The notes under the pieces: model-generated
What the model was told of the DNA's origin: nothing
Seen by the model: the letters and a program-made list of their open reading frames with translations, nothing else
Database searches by the model: none
Part shown: piece after piece, positions 25,587 through 34,081 of the stretch
Numbering within the stretch: position 1 is the stretch's first letter
Layout: every line of letters begins with the position of its first letter
Position numbers and translations under genes: made by a program
Origin: CAZJLP01 sp964546955
GTDB lineage: Bacteria; Verrucomicrobiota; Verrucomicrobiia; Opitutales; Opitutaceae
Assembly: GCA_964546955.1 (NCBI GenBank)
Contig: CAZJLP010000010.1
Span: 55,717-119,716 of the forward strand
Length of the DNA: 64,000 nt
Direction: 5' to 3'

Positions 25587-27623
25587 CTATTGCAAAACGG
25601 TCGGCCGCCGGGCGGTAGCAACACGGGCGAGCGCGGCGGCCGGCGCGGCTTGAAGCAGATTCAACGCAGCATCACCGATTGCTGCGGCAGGCACCTGCGT
25701 GATACAGAACGCCTCGGATTTGCGGCAGCTCCAATCGCAGCCGAAGCACTCCATCGGAGCGGTAAGCCAAACTTGCCGCGCGGAACGCTTCCACGGTGCA
25801 AAAATTCCGTAGTGCCCTCCCCCTATTACGATCACCGCCGGACGATCGAGGGCGGCGGCCAGATGGGCGCCGGCGCTTTCCGTCGCAATGACCAGCGAAG
25901 CCGTGGCGACCAATTCGCGAAACGCTTCGAACGTCGGGCTGGCGGCGAGACCGATCTGCACCACCCCGGCCGAGCGAGCCTGCGCGGCGAGCGACTCCAG
26001 GGCGGCGGTTTGATCGGCGGAACCCGCCAGGCGAATCTGCCAGGGTTCGATTTCCTGGATTCTCTTTAGCGCCGCGATCAGCGTCTTCGCGGGCAGCGTC
26101 CGGATCGACTGTGTGCCCAGGGGAGAGACGAGGATGAACGGTTCGTTCGGGGGCGTCACTTCGTCGGCCAGAGCGGGCAAAATCTCGGAGGTGGGTACGC
26201 CGCGGCCGAAAACCTGGCCGAGCAACAAGCGGTGCCGTTCCAATTCGCTGCAACTTCCTTCCCTCAGTGCCTGGGCGCTATTCGTAGCCTCGTTCGGCAC
26301 CTCGACGCTGAATTCGTAGTCGGGAAAGTTCTTCTCGATTTCGAGCTGGCAGCGCAGATCGTTCTCAAAGCCATAGGTGCGCTTGGCCCTGATCCAAGAC
26401 AGCGCGATGGTGTGATTCACCGCGCGCTGATGTCGAAGACAGATGAGATTGTCCGCCGACACGCCGCCGAACCGCCACTTGTCGACAATCGCCTTCGGCG
26501 CGAAATCCCGCAAAAGCCGTCCGGGAAAACCGCGCACGACCTCGACTTCGCATTCGGGAAATTCCTGCCGAGCCAGAGCGGCCGCGTGGGGAGATACGAC
26601 CAGCAGGCAATTGTCGCCTCCAAAATGCTCGACCAGACGGCGGATGGCGGAGATCGCGAGCACGAAATCGCCGATGCGGTCCACTTTGAAAATGACCGCC
26701 GCGTAGTGCCTTTTGGTCAGAGCGGGGCCGGGGCCCCAGAGAGTCTTTACCACGCGCTCCCGGAACCAACCGGAAAGCAACGTGCCCTTGCGGGTGACGG
26801 ACATGCCGCGTGAGAAGCATTTCGCGACCAACGTGGACGGAGAGGTCGCGGCCATCCGCGCCGCCGCCCAGGCCTTGTACCCTGTTCGGATCGTCCGGAT
26901 ACGGGCGCGGCGCCCCACCGGAAGACCCGAAAGATGCCGCCGAAAGACGCTCCTTTTTTGGGCCCGCAGTCCATCGCTCTGCATCGCGAGCGCGGTCTTG
27001 GAAGCGCCATGCAGGCAAAAAATCGCCCACGTCTTGGGCACGTACTGCGGTTTGATCAGGGCAAACGCACGGAGCAGAAAATCCACATCCATCGTCTGGT
27101 GATCCTCGACGTCGAAGCCGCCCGCGGCGTCGTGCAGCGATTTGTGATAGAAATAGGCGGCCGGATTGATCGGATAAATCGATCCGGGGCGGGCGATCAG
27201 GATCGAATCGACGTCCAGGCACTGAGGCGTCGAGACGTAGAGGCGGTTACGGTCGCCATCCAGGACCTCGCAGTTGCCCACGACCATGGCGGGTTCTGGC
27301 TGCAACTCCAGCAACGACAGGGCTTCCGCTATCGTGCCCGGACAGTACTCGTCATCGACATTGAGAAAGGAAATGGCACGGCCCCGCGCCAGCGCCAGAC
27401 CCCGATTCATCGCATCGGACTGCCCCCGATCGCGCGCGCTCACTAAACGGACGTGTGGATGCGACTTCGCGTACGCGCGAACAATCTCGCACGTTGCGTC
27501 AGTGGAGGCCCCGTCCACTATCAGATGCTCGATGCCCTCCACGCCCTGCGACAACACGTTCTCCAAGCACTTTTGGATAAACCGCGCCCCATTGAAGACG
27601 GGCGTGATGACAGTGAGGCGCAT
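25587..27623 (-). CDS. two-domain glycosyltransferase: GT2 fused to GT9
   Basis: This 678-residue protein joins two catalytic domains. Residues 1-230 form a GT2 domain (LTVITPVFNGARFIQKCL, DGASTDAT, FLNVDDEYCPG). Residues about 305-665 resemble GT9 heptosyltransferases (VIFKVDRIGDFVLAISAIRRL, then FILVSPLGTQSIRTLP, ATESAGAHLAAAL and GGGHYGIFAPW). A cluster of Cys near the end (CFGCDWSCRKSEAFC) is common in GT9 enzymes. One polypeptide may therefore add two successive sugars. It is the first gene of the - operon, with ATG at 27623. Confidence 0.87.
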   Translation of the reverse strand: MRLTVITPVFNGARFIQKCLENVLSQGVEGIEHLIVDGASTDATCEIVRAYAKSHPHVRLVSARDRGQSDAMNRGLALARGRAISFLNVDDEYCPGTIAEALSLLELQPEPAMVVGNCEVLDGDRNRLYVSTPQCLDVDSILIARPGSIYPINPAAYFYHKSLHDAAGGFDVEDHQTMDVDFLLRAFALIKPQYVPKTWAIFCLHGASKTALAMQSDGLRAQKRSVFRRHLSGLPVGRRARIRTIRTGYKAWAAARMAATSPSTLVAKCFSRGMSVTRKGTLLSGWFRERVVKTLWGPGPALTKRHYAAVIFKVDRIGDFVLAISAIRRLVEHFGGDNCLLVVSPHAAALARQEFPECEVEVVRGFPGRLLRDFAPKAIVDKWRFGGVSADNLICLRHQRAVNHTIALSWIRAKRTYGFENDLRCQLEIEKNFPDYEFSVEVPNEATNSAQALREGSCSELERHRLLLGQVFGRGVPTSEILPALADEVTPPNEPFILVSPLGTQSIRTLPAKTLIAALKRIQEIEPWQIRLAGSADQTAALESLAAQARSAGVVQIGLAASPTFEAFRELVATASLVIATESAGAHLAAALDRPAVIVIGGGHYGIFAPWKRSARQVWLTAPMECFGCDWSCRKSEAFCITQVPAAAIGDAALNLLQAAPAAALARVATARRPTVLQ

Positions 27624-27724
27624 GGTGTGTTTTCGGAGCGTGCTATCGGATAAATTCCCTAGACTTTTTGCAAGTCCTATTCAATATTTTTAGTCTACGT
27701 GCCTTGCCACCCAACTCGCTCTCC
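27624..27724. promoter_or_regulatory. divergent promoter region
   Basis: These 101 bp lie between the divergent genes at 27623 and 27725 and are AT-rich around 27650-27700. On the + strand, TTGCAA followed 17 nt later by TAGTCT is a possible but weak sigma70-type promoter. Confidence 0.3.
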
Positions 27725-29203
27725 ATGAAGAAACTATCACTTGCCGTCGTCGGCGCCGGGCCTGCGGGGCTCACGGCCGCCTTCGAGGCACAATCGGCTG
27801 GAATCCAAACAATCGTTTTTGAGAAGGATCCGACATACGTGGGGGGCATATCGCGCACCGTCTGTCATAATGGATACCGATTCGACATCGGCGGTCACAG
27901 GTTTTTTAGCAAAAGCCGCGAAGTGACCGAATGGTGGAAGCGGCGCTTGCCAGACGATTTCATCCAAGTGAGGCGCATGTCCCGGATTTTTTACCGCGGC
28001 AAATACTTCGATTACCCCCTCAAACCCTGGAACGCACTCAGCGGCCTCGGACTGTTCACCAGCTTTGCTTGTGTCTGCAGCTACGGCTGGGCGCGGCTCT
28101 TTCCGACGAAACCCGAAAAATCGTTCGCCGACTGGGTGAGCAATCGCTTCGGAAAGCGCCTTTTCAACATCTTCTTCAAGACCTATACGGAAAAAGTTTG
28201 GGGCATCCCGACAACCGCCCTCAGCGCGGACTGGGCCGCACAGCGGATCAAGGGCCTATCGCTCTCGAAAGCCATTCTCAACGCCTTCCGCGGCAAGCAA
28301 AAGTCGGGCGGAAACGCCGTGATCAAGACGTTGATCGACACGTTCGAGTACCCGCGTTTTGGCCCGGGTCAGATGTGGGAAAAAACGACCAGCGACATTG
28401 TCGCGGCCGGCGGCCAGGTTGAGATGGGGACGCGGGTCACGAAAATCCTGCGCAGCGACCATCGCATCACGGGGATCGAAGTGACGGACCAGAAAGGCCA
28501 GTCGCGTGTCGTCTCGGCCGACAACTACGTCGTCTCGATGCCGCTCCAGGAAACGGTCCTGGCCTTCGACCCACCCCTCCCCGAGCCGGTCCGAATCGCG
28601 GCAAAAGGCCTCAGTTACCGGGATTTCCTCACTGTCGCGCTCGTGGTCGAGGGAGAAAACCCATTCCCCGACAACTGGATTTATATCCACGATCCGGCGG
28701 TCAAACTCGGGCGCATTCAGAATTTCAAAAACTGGAGTGAAGCGATGATTGGCCGGGCCGGCACGACCTGCTTGGGCCTGGAATATTTCTGCTTCGAAGG
28801 CGACGGTTTGTGGTCGATGCCCGACGCCGAGTTGATCGAACTCGGCAAACGCGAGGTGGTGCAGTTAGGACTGGTGCAAGCCGACAAGATCCGCGAAGGC
28901 TCCGTCGTGCGCATCGAGAAAGCGTATCCAGTCTACGACGCCACCTACCAGCAGCACGTGGACACCATCCGCGATGCGCTCGCGCTCCATGCCACCAACC
29001 TCCAGGTGGTCGGCCGCAATGGCATGCACAAATACAATAATCAGGATCACTCCATGATGACCGCGCTGCTCGCGGTGAAGAACCTCAAGGGCGAGTCCTA
29101 CAATCTCTGGAACGTGAACGGCGACGCCGAATACCACGAAGAAGTAAAAGGCGACGATCAAACCGGCCGCCAAGCCCCGACCTTGGCTTCGCGCACCGGC
29201 TAG
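27725..29203 (+). CDS. FAD-dependent oxidoreductase, amine-oxidase/UDP-galactopyranose-mutase-like
   Basis: This 492-residue protein has the dinucleotide-binding motif VVGAGPAGLTAAFEA with the acidic end VFEKD, followed by YRFDIGGHRFFSKS. It belongs to the COG1232-type flavoproteins that often sit in polysaccharide loci and are annotated as protoporphyrinogen-oxidase-like or UDP-galactopyranose-mutase-like. Haem synthesis is unlikely from context; a redox or mutase step on a sugar is more plausible. ATG 27725 directly precedes the FAD motif. Confidence 0.75.
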   Translation: MKKLSLAVVGAGPAGLTAAFEAQSAGIQTIVFEKDPTYVGGISRTVCHNGYRFDIGGHRFFSKSREVTEWWKRRLPDDFIQVRRMSRIFYRGKYFDYPLKPWNALSGLGLFTSFACVCSYGWARLFPTKPEKSFADWVSNRFGKRLFNIFFKTYTEKVWGIPTTALSADWAAQRIKGLSLSKAILNAFRGKQKSGGNAVIKTLIDTFEYPRFGPGQMWEKTTSDIVAAGGQVEMGTRVTKILRSDHRITGIEVTDQKGQSRVVSADNYVVSMPLQETVLAFDPPLPEPVRIAAKGLSYRDFLTVALVVEGENPFPDNWIYIHDPAVKLGRIQNFKNWSEAMIGRAGTTCLGLEYFCFEGDGLWSMPDAELIELGKREVVQLGLVQADKIREGSVVRIEKAYPVYDATYQQHVDTIRDALALHATNLQVVGRNGMHKYNNQDHSMMTALLAVKNLKGESYNLWNVNGDAEYHEEVKGDDQTGRQAPTLASRTG

Positions 29204-29307
29204 ACCGGCACATGTTCTCGTCAGCAGTTCGTTAGTAGCGGCGAGCGCCAGCGAGTCGATACCGCTTCTTGCTTTCGCCTTCCCGGAATTGTGCCACCCT
29301 CTATCGC

Positions 29308-29859
29308 GTGATCGCCCGCCTCCTCATCGCTTCGATTCTCCCTGCATTGCTCGCTCTCCCCGGCTTGGCCTCCGATTCTAAAACCGCTTTCGATTTCGAG
29401 GACTACAAAGCGAAGGCCATCGTCCGCCTGACTCAGCTCAGCGCGAGCCACGACGCTGTTTGGAACATGGGAAAGGCTGAACGCTGGGACGCCGATCAGG
29501 AAAACGGCATACTTCGATGGACCTTCGGCGACGGGACTAGGGTCGAAGCGGAGTACCAAGTCGTCGGCACCTACAATCCCGAGACCGAAACGTTTCACTG
29601 GTCCTGGGATGACCGCACGCTCCCAAACCGCCTGACAGCCGACGCGGCCAAGGTGAAGAGCTTCGGCGAAAGCCATAAAATCGCAGCGCTGACCACCGCA
29701 AAACTCACGTTCGCCGAGGAAGAAGCGTGGGAACTCGCGGCATTGACGGTAAAGCTCAACGAGCGAAAAGGCCTTTACCGCGGCAAGCGCGGTCCGATCG
29801 CTGTCTTCATGAGTTTTGACGATGTGAAGATCTTCAAGCCTCAGAAGACTGCGCGGTAA
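29308..29859 (+). CDS. exported DUF6882-like protein
   Basis: This protein of about 183 residues starts at GTG 29308. It has a short signal-like segment (RLLIASILPALLALPGLA) and a body with WDADQENGILRWTFGDGTRVEAE, WSWDDRTLP and GLYRGKRGPIAVFMSF, the pattern I associate with DUF6882. No function is established for that domain. It stands alone between the FAD oxidoreductase and the TlpA-like gene and has no clear operon partner. Confidence 0.6.
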   Translation: MIARLLIASILPALLALPGLASDSKTAFDFEDYKAKAIVRLTQLSASHDAVWNMGKAERWDADQENGILRWTFGDGTRVEAEYQVVGTYNPETETFHWSWDDRTLPNRLTADAAKVKSFGESHKIAALTTAKLTFAEEEAWELAALTVKLNERKGLYRGKRGPIAVFMSFDDVKIFKPQKTAR

Positions 29860-30082
29860 ACCTCCCTCCTCTTCGCGCCGGTTCCGGGGGCGGTCCACCT
29901 GGATCATCCTCGCCGAAATTCCGTTCTCTTCTCGGCCGAAGAATCTGAAACAAGGTTGCGAGCCGCAGCGGCCGGGGGCGCTCTTGCATCTTTTCCGCGG
30001 ATGGTCCGTCATACACTCGGCACTCGTCATACTGCTTGTCCCCGTGCTGCCGTCCCGCAACACCTCCCTGAAAGGCTCCACT

Positions 30083-31780
30083 ATGCACGTCTCTCTCGCC
30101 GCACTTAGTCGTGGTCTAGTCGCCGCTGTCGTTAGTTCAATCATCCTCTTGTCATCCTCAGACGGACAGACGGTGGAAGCGTCGGCACCGACCCGGCGCG
30201 CGACGATCACCTTGGAGAACACGCCCGGACTCGCTGCGCTGGGCTCGTCGATCGTGAAGCTGCTCGAGACGGGCAATGTGCAGGAGTTTGTCTCGACGCT
30301 CAATCCGACCGCGGAAGATAGGGCGATCGGAGCGCCCGCCGATGCGGGCCCAGATCGCACGGCGGAAGCGGTGGCGCGAAAGGCAAAATCGCTCACGAGA
30401 AACGCGGAGCATCTCCTCAGCGTCGCTCGAAAACTCGGGCTTGATCCCGGGCGCATGCGGTACGCGCTGAAAACCGTGACTTCGTCTTCGCGCGCTTCCC
30501 GGATCCTATCGGTCGACGGTCGGGAGGTAAGACTGCCCGTTCTGATCACGGCTCAAGTCGTGCTCACCGGCGAGCCCATCGGCGATGCGTCGACCAATCC
30601 TGCTCTTCGGGGAGACTACGAGTTTAGTATCAGCAACTCGGTGGAATATCCCGCGGGATGGCGGCTCGATGACGGAGTGCGCTGGGTGAACTTCCCGAAG
30701 AGCATCGAAGCCGAGGCCGTGCGTGCCGATCTCGCCCTGGCGAACAAGGTGGCGAGTGGATTGCGCTCCAGCGCTCAACGCGGGCTCAGCGGTCCGGACG
30801 ACGAGGCGCTGGTCACTTTGGGCCACACGTTCGTCGAGATGCTGCAGAAACGCACCTATGACGTTTTTGTTCGCGCCGCGACGCTTTCGACCGATGAGAC
30901 GCGCGCCTTATTGGCACGCGGTGCCTCCACTCCTCCCGAGAAAGCAAAAGAAGTGTCGGACAAGATGAGCGCGGGAGCCGAGGCGGGCGCGCGCGCGCTG
31001 GTCGACGCCGTAGAGCGGCTGGGAGTCGATCTTTCGAAGGCAAAAATCGCGGTGAACCAAGTCAGCGTGAACCGGCCATCGTTTACGCACTTCGGAGAGA
31101 CCGACGGGATCCTCGGGCGTCCGCTTCGGATTAGTCTGAGCATCGCATCAGAGGAGATGACCCCGGCTGGAAACCCCGTGGCCGGTGATTATGTGATTTT
31201 GCTTAGTCAAGCGATGCGGACGAACGGGAAATGGGTCCTCGTGGACGACAAGATGCGCTGGGAGAAATTCCCCGACAAATTACTTTCCGACAAGGACCGC
31301 CAGGCATTGGAACTCGAGAACTATGTCGCGCAGCACCGGAAACTCCCTCCAAAAACAATCGCTCCGGATGTCGAGATGACGCGGCTGAGCGACCACACCC
31401 CGGTCAAACTATCGAGTTTCCGCGGCAAGGTTGTCATTCTCGAATTCTGGGCAACGTGGTGCGGGCCGTGTCAGGAGCCCATGGCAAAATTGCAGCACGC
31501 CCTAGCGGACCATCCCAATTGGAAAGACCGCGTGGAGATCATCGCGCTCAGCATCGACGAAAACGCGAAGCTGGCGATCGATCATCTGGAAAAGAAGAAT
31601 TGGACCTCCACCACAAATCTGTGGGCAGGAAAGGGCGGCTTCCGCTCCCCCGCTCCCCGCGACTATCGTGTTTCCGGCATCCCCACCGTCTACGTCATCG
31701 ACCGCGACGGCGTCATCCTCGACGCCGGCCATCCTATGTCACTCGACGTTGCCGGCATAGTCGACAAAGCGCTCAAGTGA
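30083..31780 (+). CDS. exported protein with duplicated N-terminal module and TlpA-type thioredoxin domain
   Basis: This protein of about 565 residues has an N-terminal signal segment (GLVAAVVSSIILLSSSDG). Two related modules of about 180 residues follow, each opening with a similar helix (LGSSIVKLLETGNVQEFVSTL and LGHTFVEMLQKRTYDVFVRAA) and closing with W-x-L-D-D-x-x-R/M-x-W-x-x-F-P. The last 150 residues are a TlpA/ResA-like thioredoxin fold with WATWCGPC and the cis-proline loop SGIPTVYVID. It probably reduces or isomerises disulfides outside the cytoplasm. The duplicated modules are unassigned and may bind partners. Upstream ATGs exist but precede the signal peptide poorly. Confidence 0.75.
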   Translation: MHVSLAALSRGLVAAVVSSIILLSSSDGQTVEASAPTRRATITLENTPGLAALGSSIVKLLETGNVQEFVSTLNPTAEDRAIGAPADAGPDRTAEAVARKAKSLTRNAEHLLSVARKLGLDPGRMRYALKTVTSSSRASRILSVDGREVRLPVLITAQVVLTGEPIGDASTNPALRGDYEFSISNSVEYPAGWRLDDGVRWVNFPKSIEAEAVRADLALANKVASGLRSSAQRGLSGPDDEALVTLGHTFVEMLQKRTYDVFVRAATLSTDETRALLARGASTPPEKAKEVSDKMSAGAEAGARALVDAVERLGVDLSKAKIAVNQVSVNRPSFTHFGETDGILGRPLRISLSIASEEMTPAGNPVAGDYVILLSQAMRTNGKWVLVDDKMRWEKFPDKLLSDKDRQALELENYVAQHRKLPPKTIAPDVEMTRLSDHTPVKLSSFRGKVVILEFWATWCGPCQEPMAKLQHALADHPNWKDRVEIIALSIDENAKLAIDHLEKKNWTSTTNLWAGKGGFRSPAPRDYRVSGIPTVYVIDRDGVILDAGHPMSLDVAGIVDKALK

Positions 31781-31887
31781 TCGCCCCCGATCGAGAATCC
31801 ACCTGGCCGCACCCCATGGGCTAGTTGGCCCCCTCCATAGGAGCTAATTCTTTCCGAAGGATTCTGAACCGGCTGTCGTGTATCGTA

Positions 31888-32622
31888 ATGAACACGAAAT
31901 CCGATCACCTCTATCTCATGAGCCGTTTCATCACCCTTTTGCTCGCGCTAAGCCTCGCTTCGCTCGCTGCCGGCCAAACGAAGTCTGAGCCTGCCACGCC
32001 GCCTCCCAACGAAGTGCCCAAACCCAAAAGTTCGAGATTTAGTCTTGATTTCCCCGGGGGCACGCCGCGAGAGCTGGTCGGCTATATTGAGAAAAGTATG
32101 GGACGAACGATCAATGCGATCATTCCAGAAGAGCATGCTGATGTACGGCTCCCGGCCTTACGGATGCAGAACGTGACGCTCGGTGCCTTGTTCCAGGGTC
32201 TGCACGAAGCGTCTTTAGCACGACGCGCGCATGCTCTGGATGGAAAGGTGATATATCGCGACGACCAGATGGGGTTCAGATCAGCAAGTACTCACCTCGA
32301 AGACGACGCCGTGTGGTTTTTCGTCCGGTCAAATTTCACGGAGGTTACACCGCGGATTTGCCGATTTTATCCTCTAAACGAGTATCTCGCCGGCGGCCTG
32401 ACCGTCGACGACATCACCACGGCGATCCAAACCGCTTGGAAAATGCTGGGCGAGGGTGAAACCCCAACCCTGAGCTTTCATAAGGAAACGAAAGTTTTGA
32501 TCGCGGTCGGCAATCAATCGAAACTCGACACAATAAACGAAGCGCTGAGGTCACTTGAAGAGTACAAACTCAAAGCCAGGGCCGCGGCTGCCGCTCGCCC
32601 CGAATCTAAAACCAAGCAGTAG
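31888..32622 (+). CDS. exported STN/secretin-N-like protein
   Basis: This protein of about 244 residues has a signal peptide (FITLLLALSLASLAAGQT), a proline-rich linker and a domain in which LDFPGGTPRELVGYIEKSMGR and RLPALRMQNVTLGALFQGLHE resemble the STN/secretin N0 fold. The second half has LTVDDITTAIQTAW and HKETKVLIAVGNQSKLDTINEAL, which look like a secretin-N domain. It ends 20 nt before a sigma factor gene. That neighbourhood suggests a periplasmic signalling partner, although no TonB receptor or secretin is present. ATG 31918 is an alternative start. Confidence 0.6.
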   Translation: MNTKSDHLYLMSRFITLLLALSLASLAAGQTKSEPATPPPNEVPKPKSSRFSLDFPGGTPRELVGYIEKSMGRTINAIIPEEHADVRLPALRMQNVTLGALFQGLHEASLARRAHALDGKVIYRDDQMGFRSASTHLEDDAVWFFVRSNFTEVTPRICRFYPLNEYLAGGLTVDDITTAIQTAWKMLGEGETPTLSFHKETKVLIAVGNQSKLDTINEALRSLEEYKLKARAAAAARPESKTKQ

Positions 32623-32642
32623 CGGACTATAACTAAAACTGC

Positions 32643-33266
32643 TTGGACCTCGAGCGCACCAGTGATCGTGGTGAAGCCAAGGACAGGCACGCCGCTGCCA
32701 AAATTGAGGTCGCTTCTCTCACGCGACGTCTCACCCAGAACGATGAAGCGGCGTATCGAGAATTCTACCACGCATGGTCGGGCCGTCTCTGGCGGTACCT
32801 GGTGGTGGCGACCCACGGCGACGAACATCTCGCTCGCGACGCCCTGCAAGCGACGATGCTCAGAGTCGTTCGATACATCCGTGTGTTTCATGACGGCGAC
32901 ACCTTCTGGAGCTGGCTCACGGTACTGGCTCGAACCGCACTGGCTGACCAACGAAAGACCCAAAGCCGCTACCGCGCATTCTTGGAGCGGCTCGGTCTCT
33001 TTGTGGAAACGGCGCATTTCGCCTCCGACGGAATCATCTCAGACCGGCATGAGCGGCTCCACGAACTTCTGGTTTCGGCCGTTGCCAATCTGCCATCGGA
33101 AGAACGGGAGCTCATTGAAAGCAAATATTACCGCGGCCAGAGTGTGCGCGCTCTCGCAGAGCATCTCCATCTCTCGGAAAAGACGGTGGAATCCCGGCTC
33201 ACTCGTCTGAGACAGAAACTGAAAGACACTGTCTTTTCCGCATTGCGCCATGAACCGCGAACCTGA
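32643..33266 (+). CDS. ECF-type RNA polymerase sigma factor
   Basis: This 207-residue sigma70-family protein has region 2 (NDEAAYREFYHAWSGRLWRY, then ARDALQATMLRVVRYI and FWSWLTVLARTALADQRK) and region 4 with a helix-turn-helix (LPSEERELIESKYY, VRALAEHLHLSEKTVESRL). It directs RNA polymerase to an alternative promoter set. TTG 32643 is the probable start, because the next in-frame ATG falls inside region 2. Its last 17 nt overlap the next gene, a probable anti-sigma partner. Confidence 0.88.
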   Translation: MDLERTSDRGEAKDRHAAAKIEVASLTRRLTQNDEAAYREFYHAWSGRLWRYLVVATHGDEHLARDALQATMLRVVRYIRVFHDGDTFWSWLTVLARTALADQRKTQSRYRAFLERLGLFVETAHFASDGIISDRHERLHELLVSAVANLPSEERELIESKYYRGQSVRALAEHLHLSEKTVESRLTRLRQKLKDTVFSALRHEPRT

Positions 33267-33732
33267 CGAAAACCGCCTGCTAGAGGACATCTTTGCAGAG
33301 GCTATTCCTCCGGACGTTCATGTTAGCGTCCTCGGCGCGACTCTCGCTGCCGTGCAAAGCAAGAAACGCGGTCGGAACGTGCGCCGGGGCGCTCTGGCTG
33401 GGGTCGCGGTGGTGCTAGGAGTATGCGCAGCGTTCCTTACGCTGAGTCGGCCGTCGATCCCGCCTTCATCCCTTGCGCACGCGGTAATCACAACGATCCC
33501 TCTTCCTTCCACACAGATCGTTCAGACCACGCCTCTTCCTGTCGACCAAGTCGTTTCCTCGGCAAGCAGCCTGGCAACCACTATCACCACCGTCCCGGGC
33601 GGGTATAGCATCATCAATGATGTGGAACTCCTAGCTCTCGCCGAACCGCGCCCAGCAGCGATTGTGCGCATGAACGGCACGGCGCGTTTGCTTTTTCTCG
33701 ACGACACCGATGCTCCCGGAGCACCGAACTAG
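33250..33732 (+). CDS. probable membrane anti-sigma factor or sigma partner
   Basis: This 160-residue protein has an N-terminal cytoplasmic stretch of about 45 residues, one membrane helix (LAGVAVVLGVCAAFLTL) and a Thr/Pro-rich outer part. The layout, plus the 17-nt overlap with the sigma gene, is typical of membrane anti-sigma factors. No ZAS zinc motif (HxxxCxxC) is visible, so the assignment rests on topology and position. Confidence 0.55.
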   Translation: MNREPDENRLLEDIFAEAIPPDVHVSVLGATLAAVQSKKRGRNVRRGALAGVAVVLGVCAAFLTLSRPSIPPSSLAHAVITTIPLPSTQIVQTTPLPVDQVVSSASSLATTITTVPGGYSIINDVELLALAEPRPAAIVRMNGTARLLFLDDTDAPGAPN

Positions 33733-34081
33733 GTTCGCTCGAACTGGCGAGAGATAGTGGAGCATCAAGTCTGCGGGTGGAGCCCGATCTCCGAGCGGGC
33801 TGTTGGACGTCGTTTGCGGTGGGCGATGATACTCCGATCAACCTGCCGAGACGGTAGGTTCCACCTTGTTGCGTTTGATCGCGGCTAGGCAGCCGCGCGA
33901 ATCTTACCGTTTTTTTGCGTTCACGTTCCTTGCTCAGTTGCGCGATTAACGGTCAAGTCGTTCCTCGATCTACAGCAAGCGCAAATCCTTGGGTTTACTT
34001 TTCAATGTCAGGGATTTCACTTGTAAGGAGTGTCAAGCCGTGTGCGTCAGGGTGGGAACCGTGCAATTACCCTTTTTTTGA
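33733..34081. other. intergenic region with a REPIN-like element
   Basis: These 349 bp have no convincing gene. They hold the REPIN-like element at 33777-33867. The rest has two T-runs (33910-33917 and 34073-34079) without a strong preceding stem. The second lies immediately before the GTG of the histidine kinase gene. Confidence 0.5.
33777..33867. repeat. REPIN-like element, copy A
   Basis: Two palindromic units face each other. Unit 1 reads GGTGG followed by AGCCCG, a 9-nt loop, then CGGGCT. Unit 2 reads AACCTGCC, loop GAGAC, GGTAGGTT, then CCACCTT, the complement of the GGTGG box. The total is about 91 nt. Related elements lie at 45041, 46194 and 56887. Confidence 0.7.

Noticed and set aside
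27725..29203. Calling the FAD oxidoreductase a protoporphyrinogen oxidase (hemG/hemY)
   Set aside because: The fold fits, but no haem gene is nearby and the gene adjoins a polysaccharide locus, so a sugar-related role is more likely.
33733..34081. A riboswitch or small RNA before the MHYT kinase
   Set aside because: Apart from the REPIN and two T-runs, I could not find a stem next to a T-run or any known riboswitch core.
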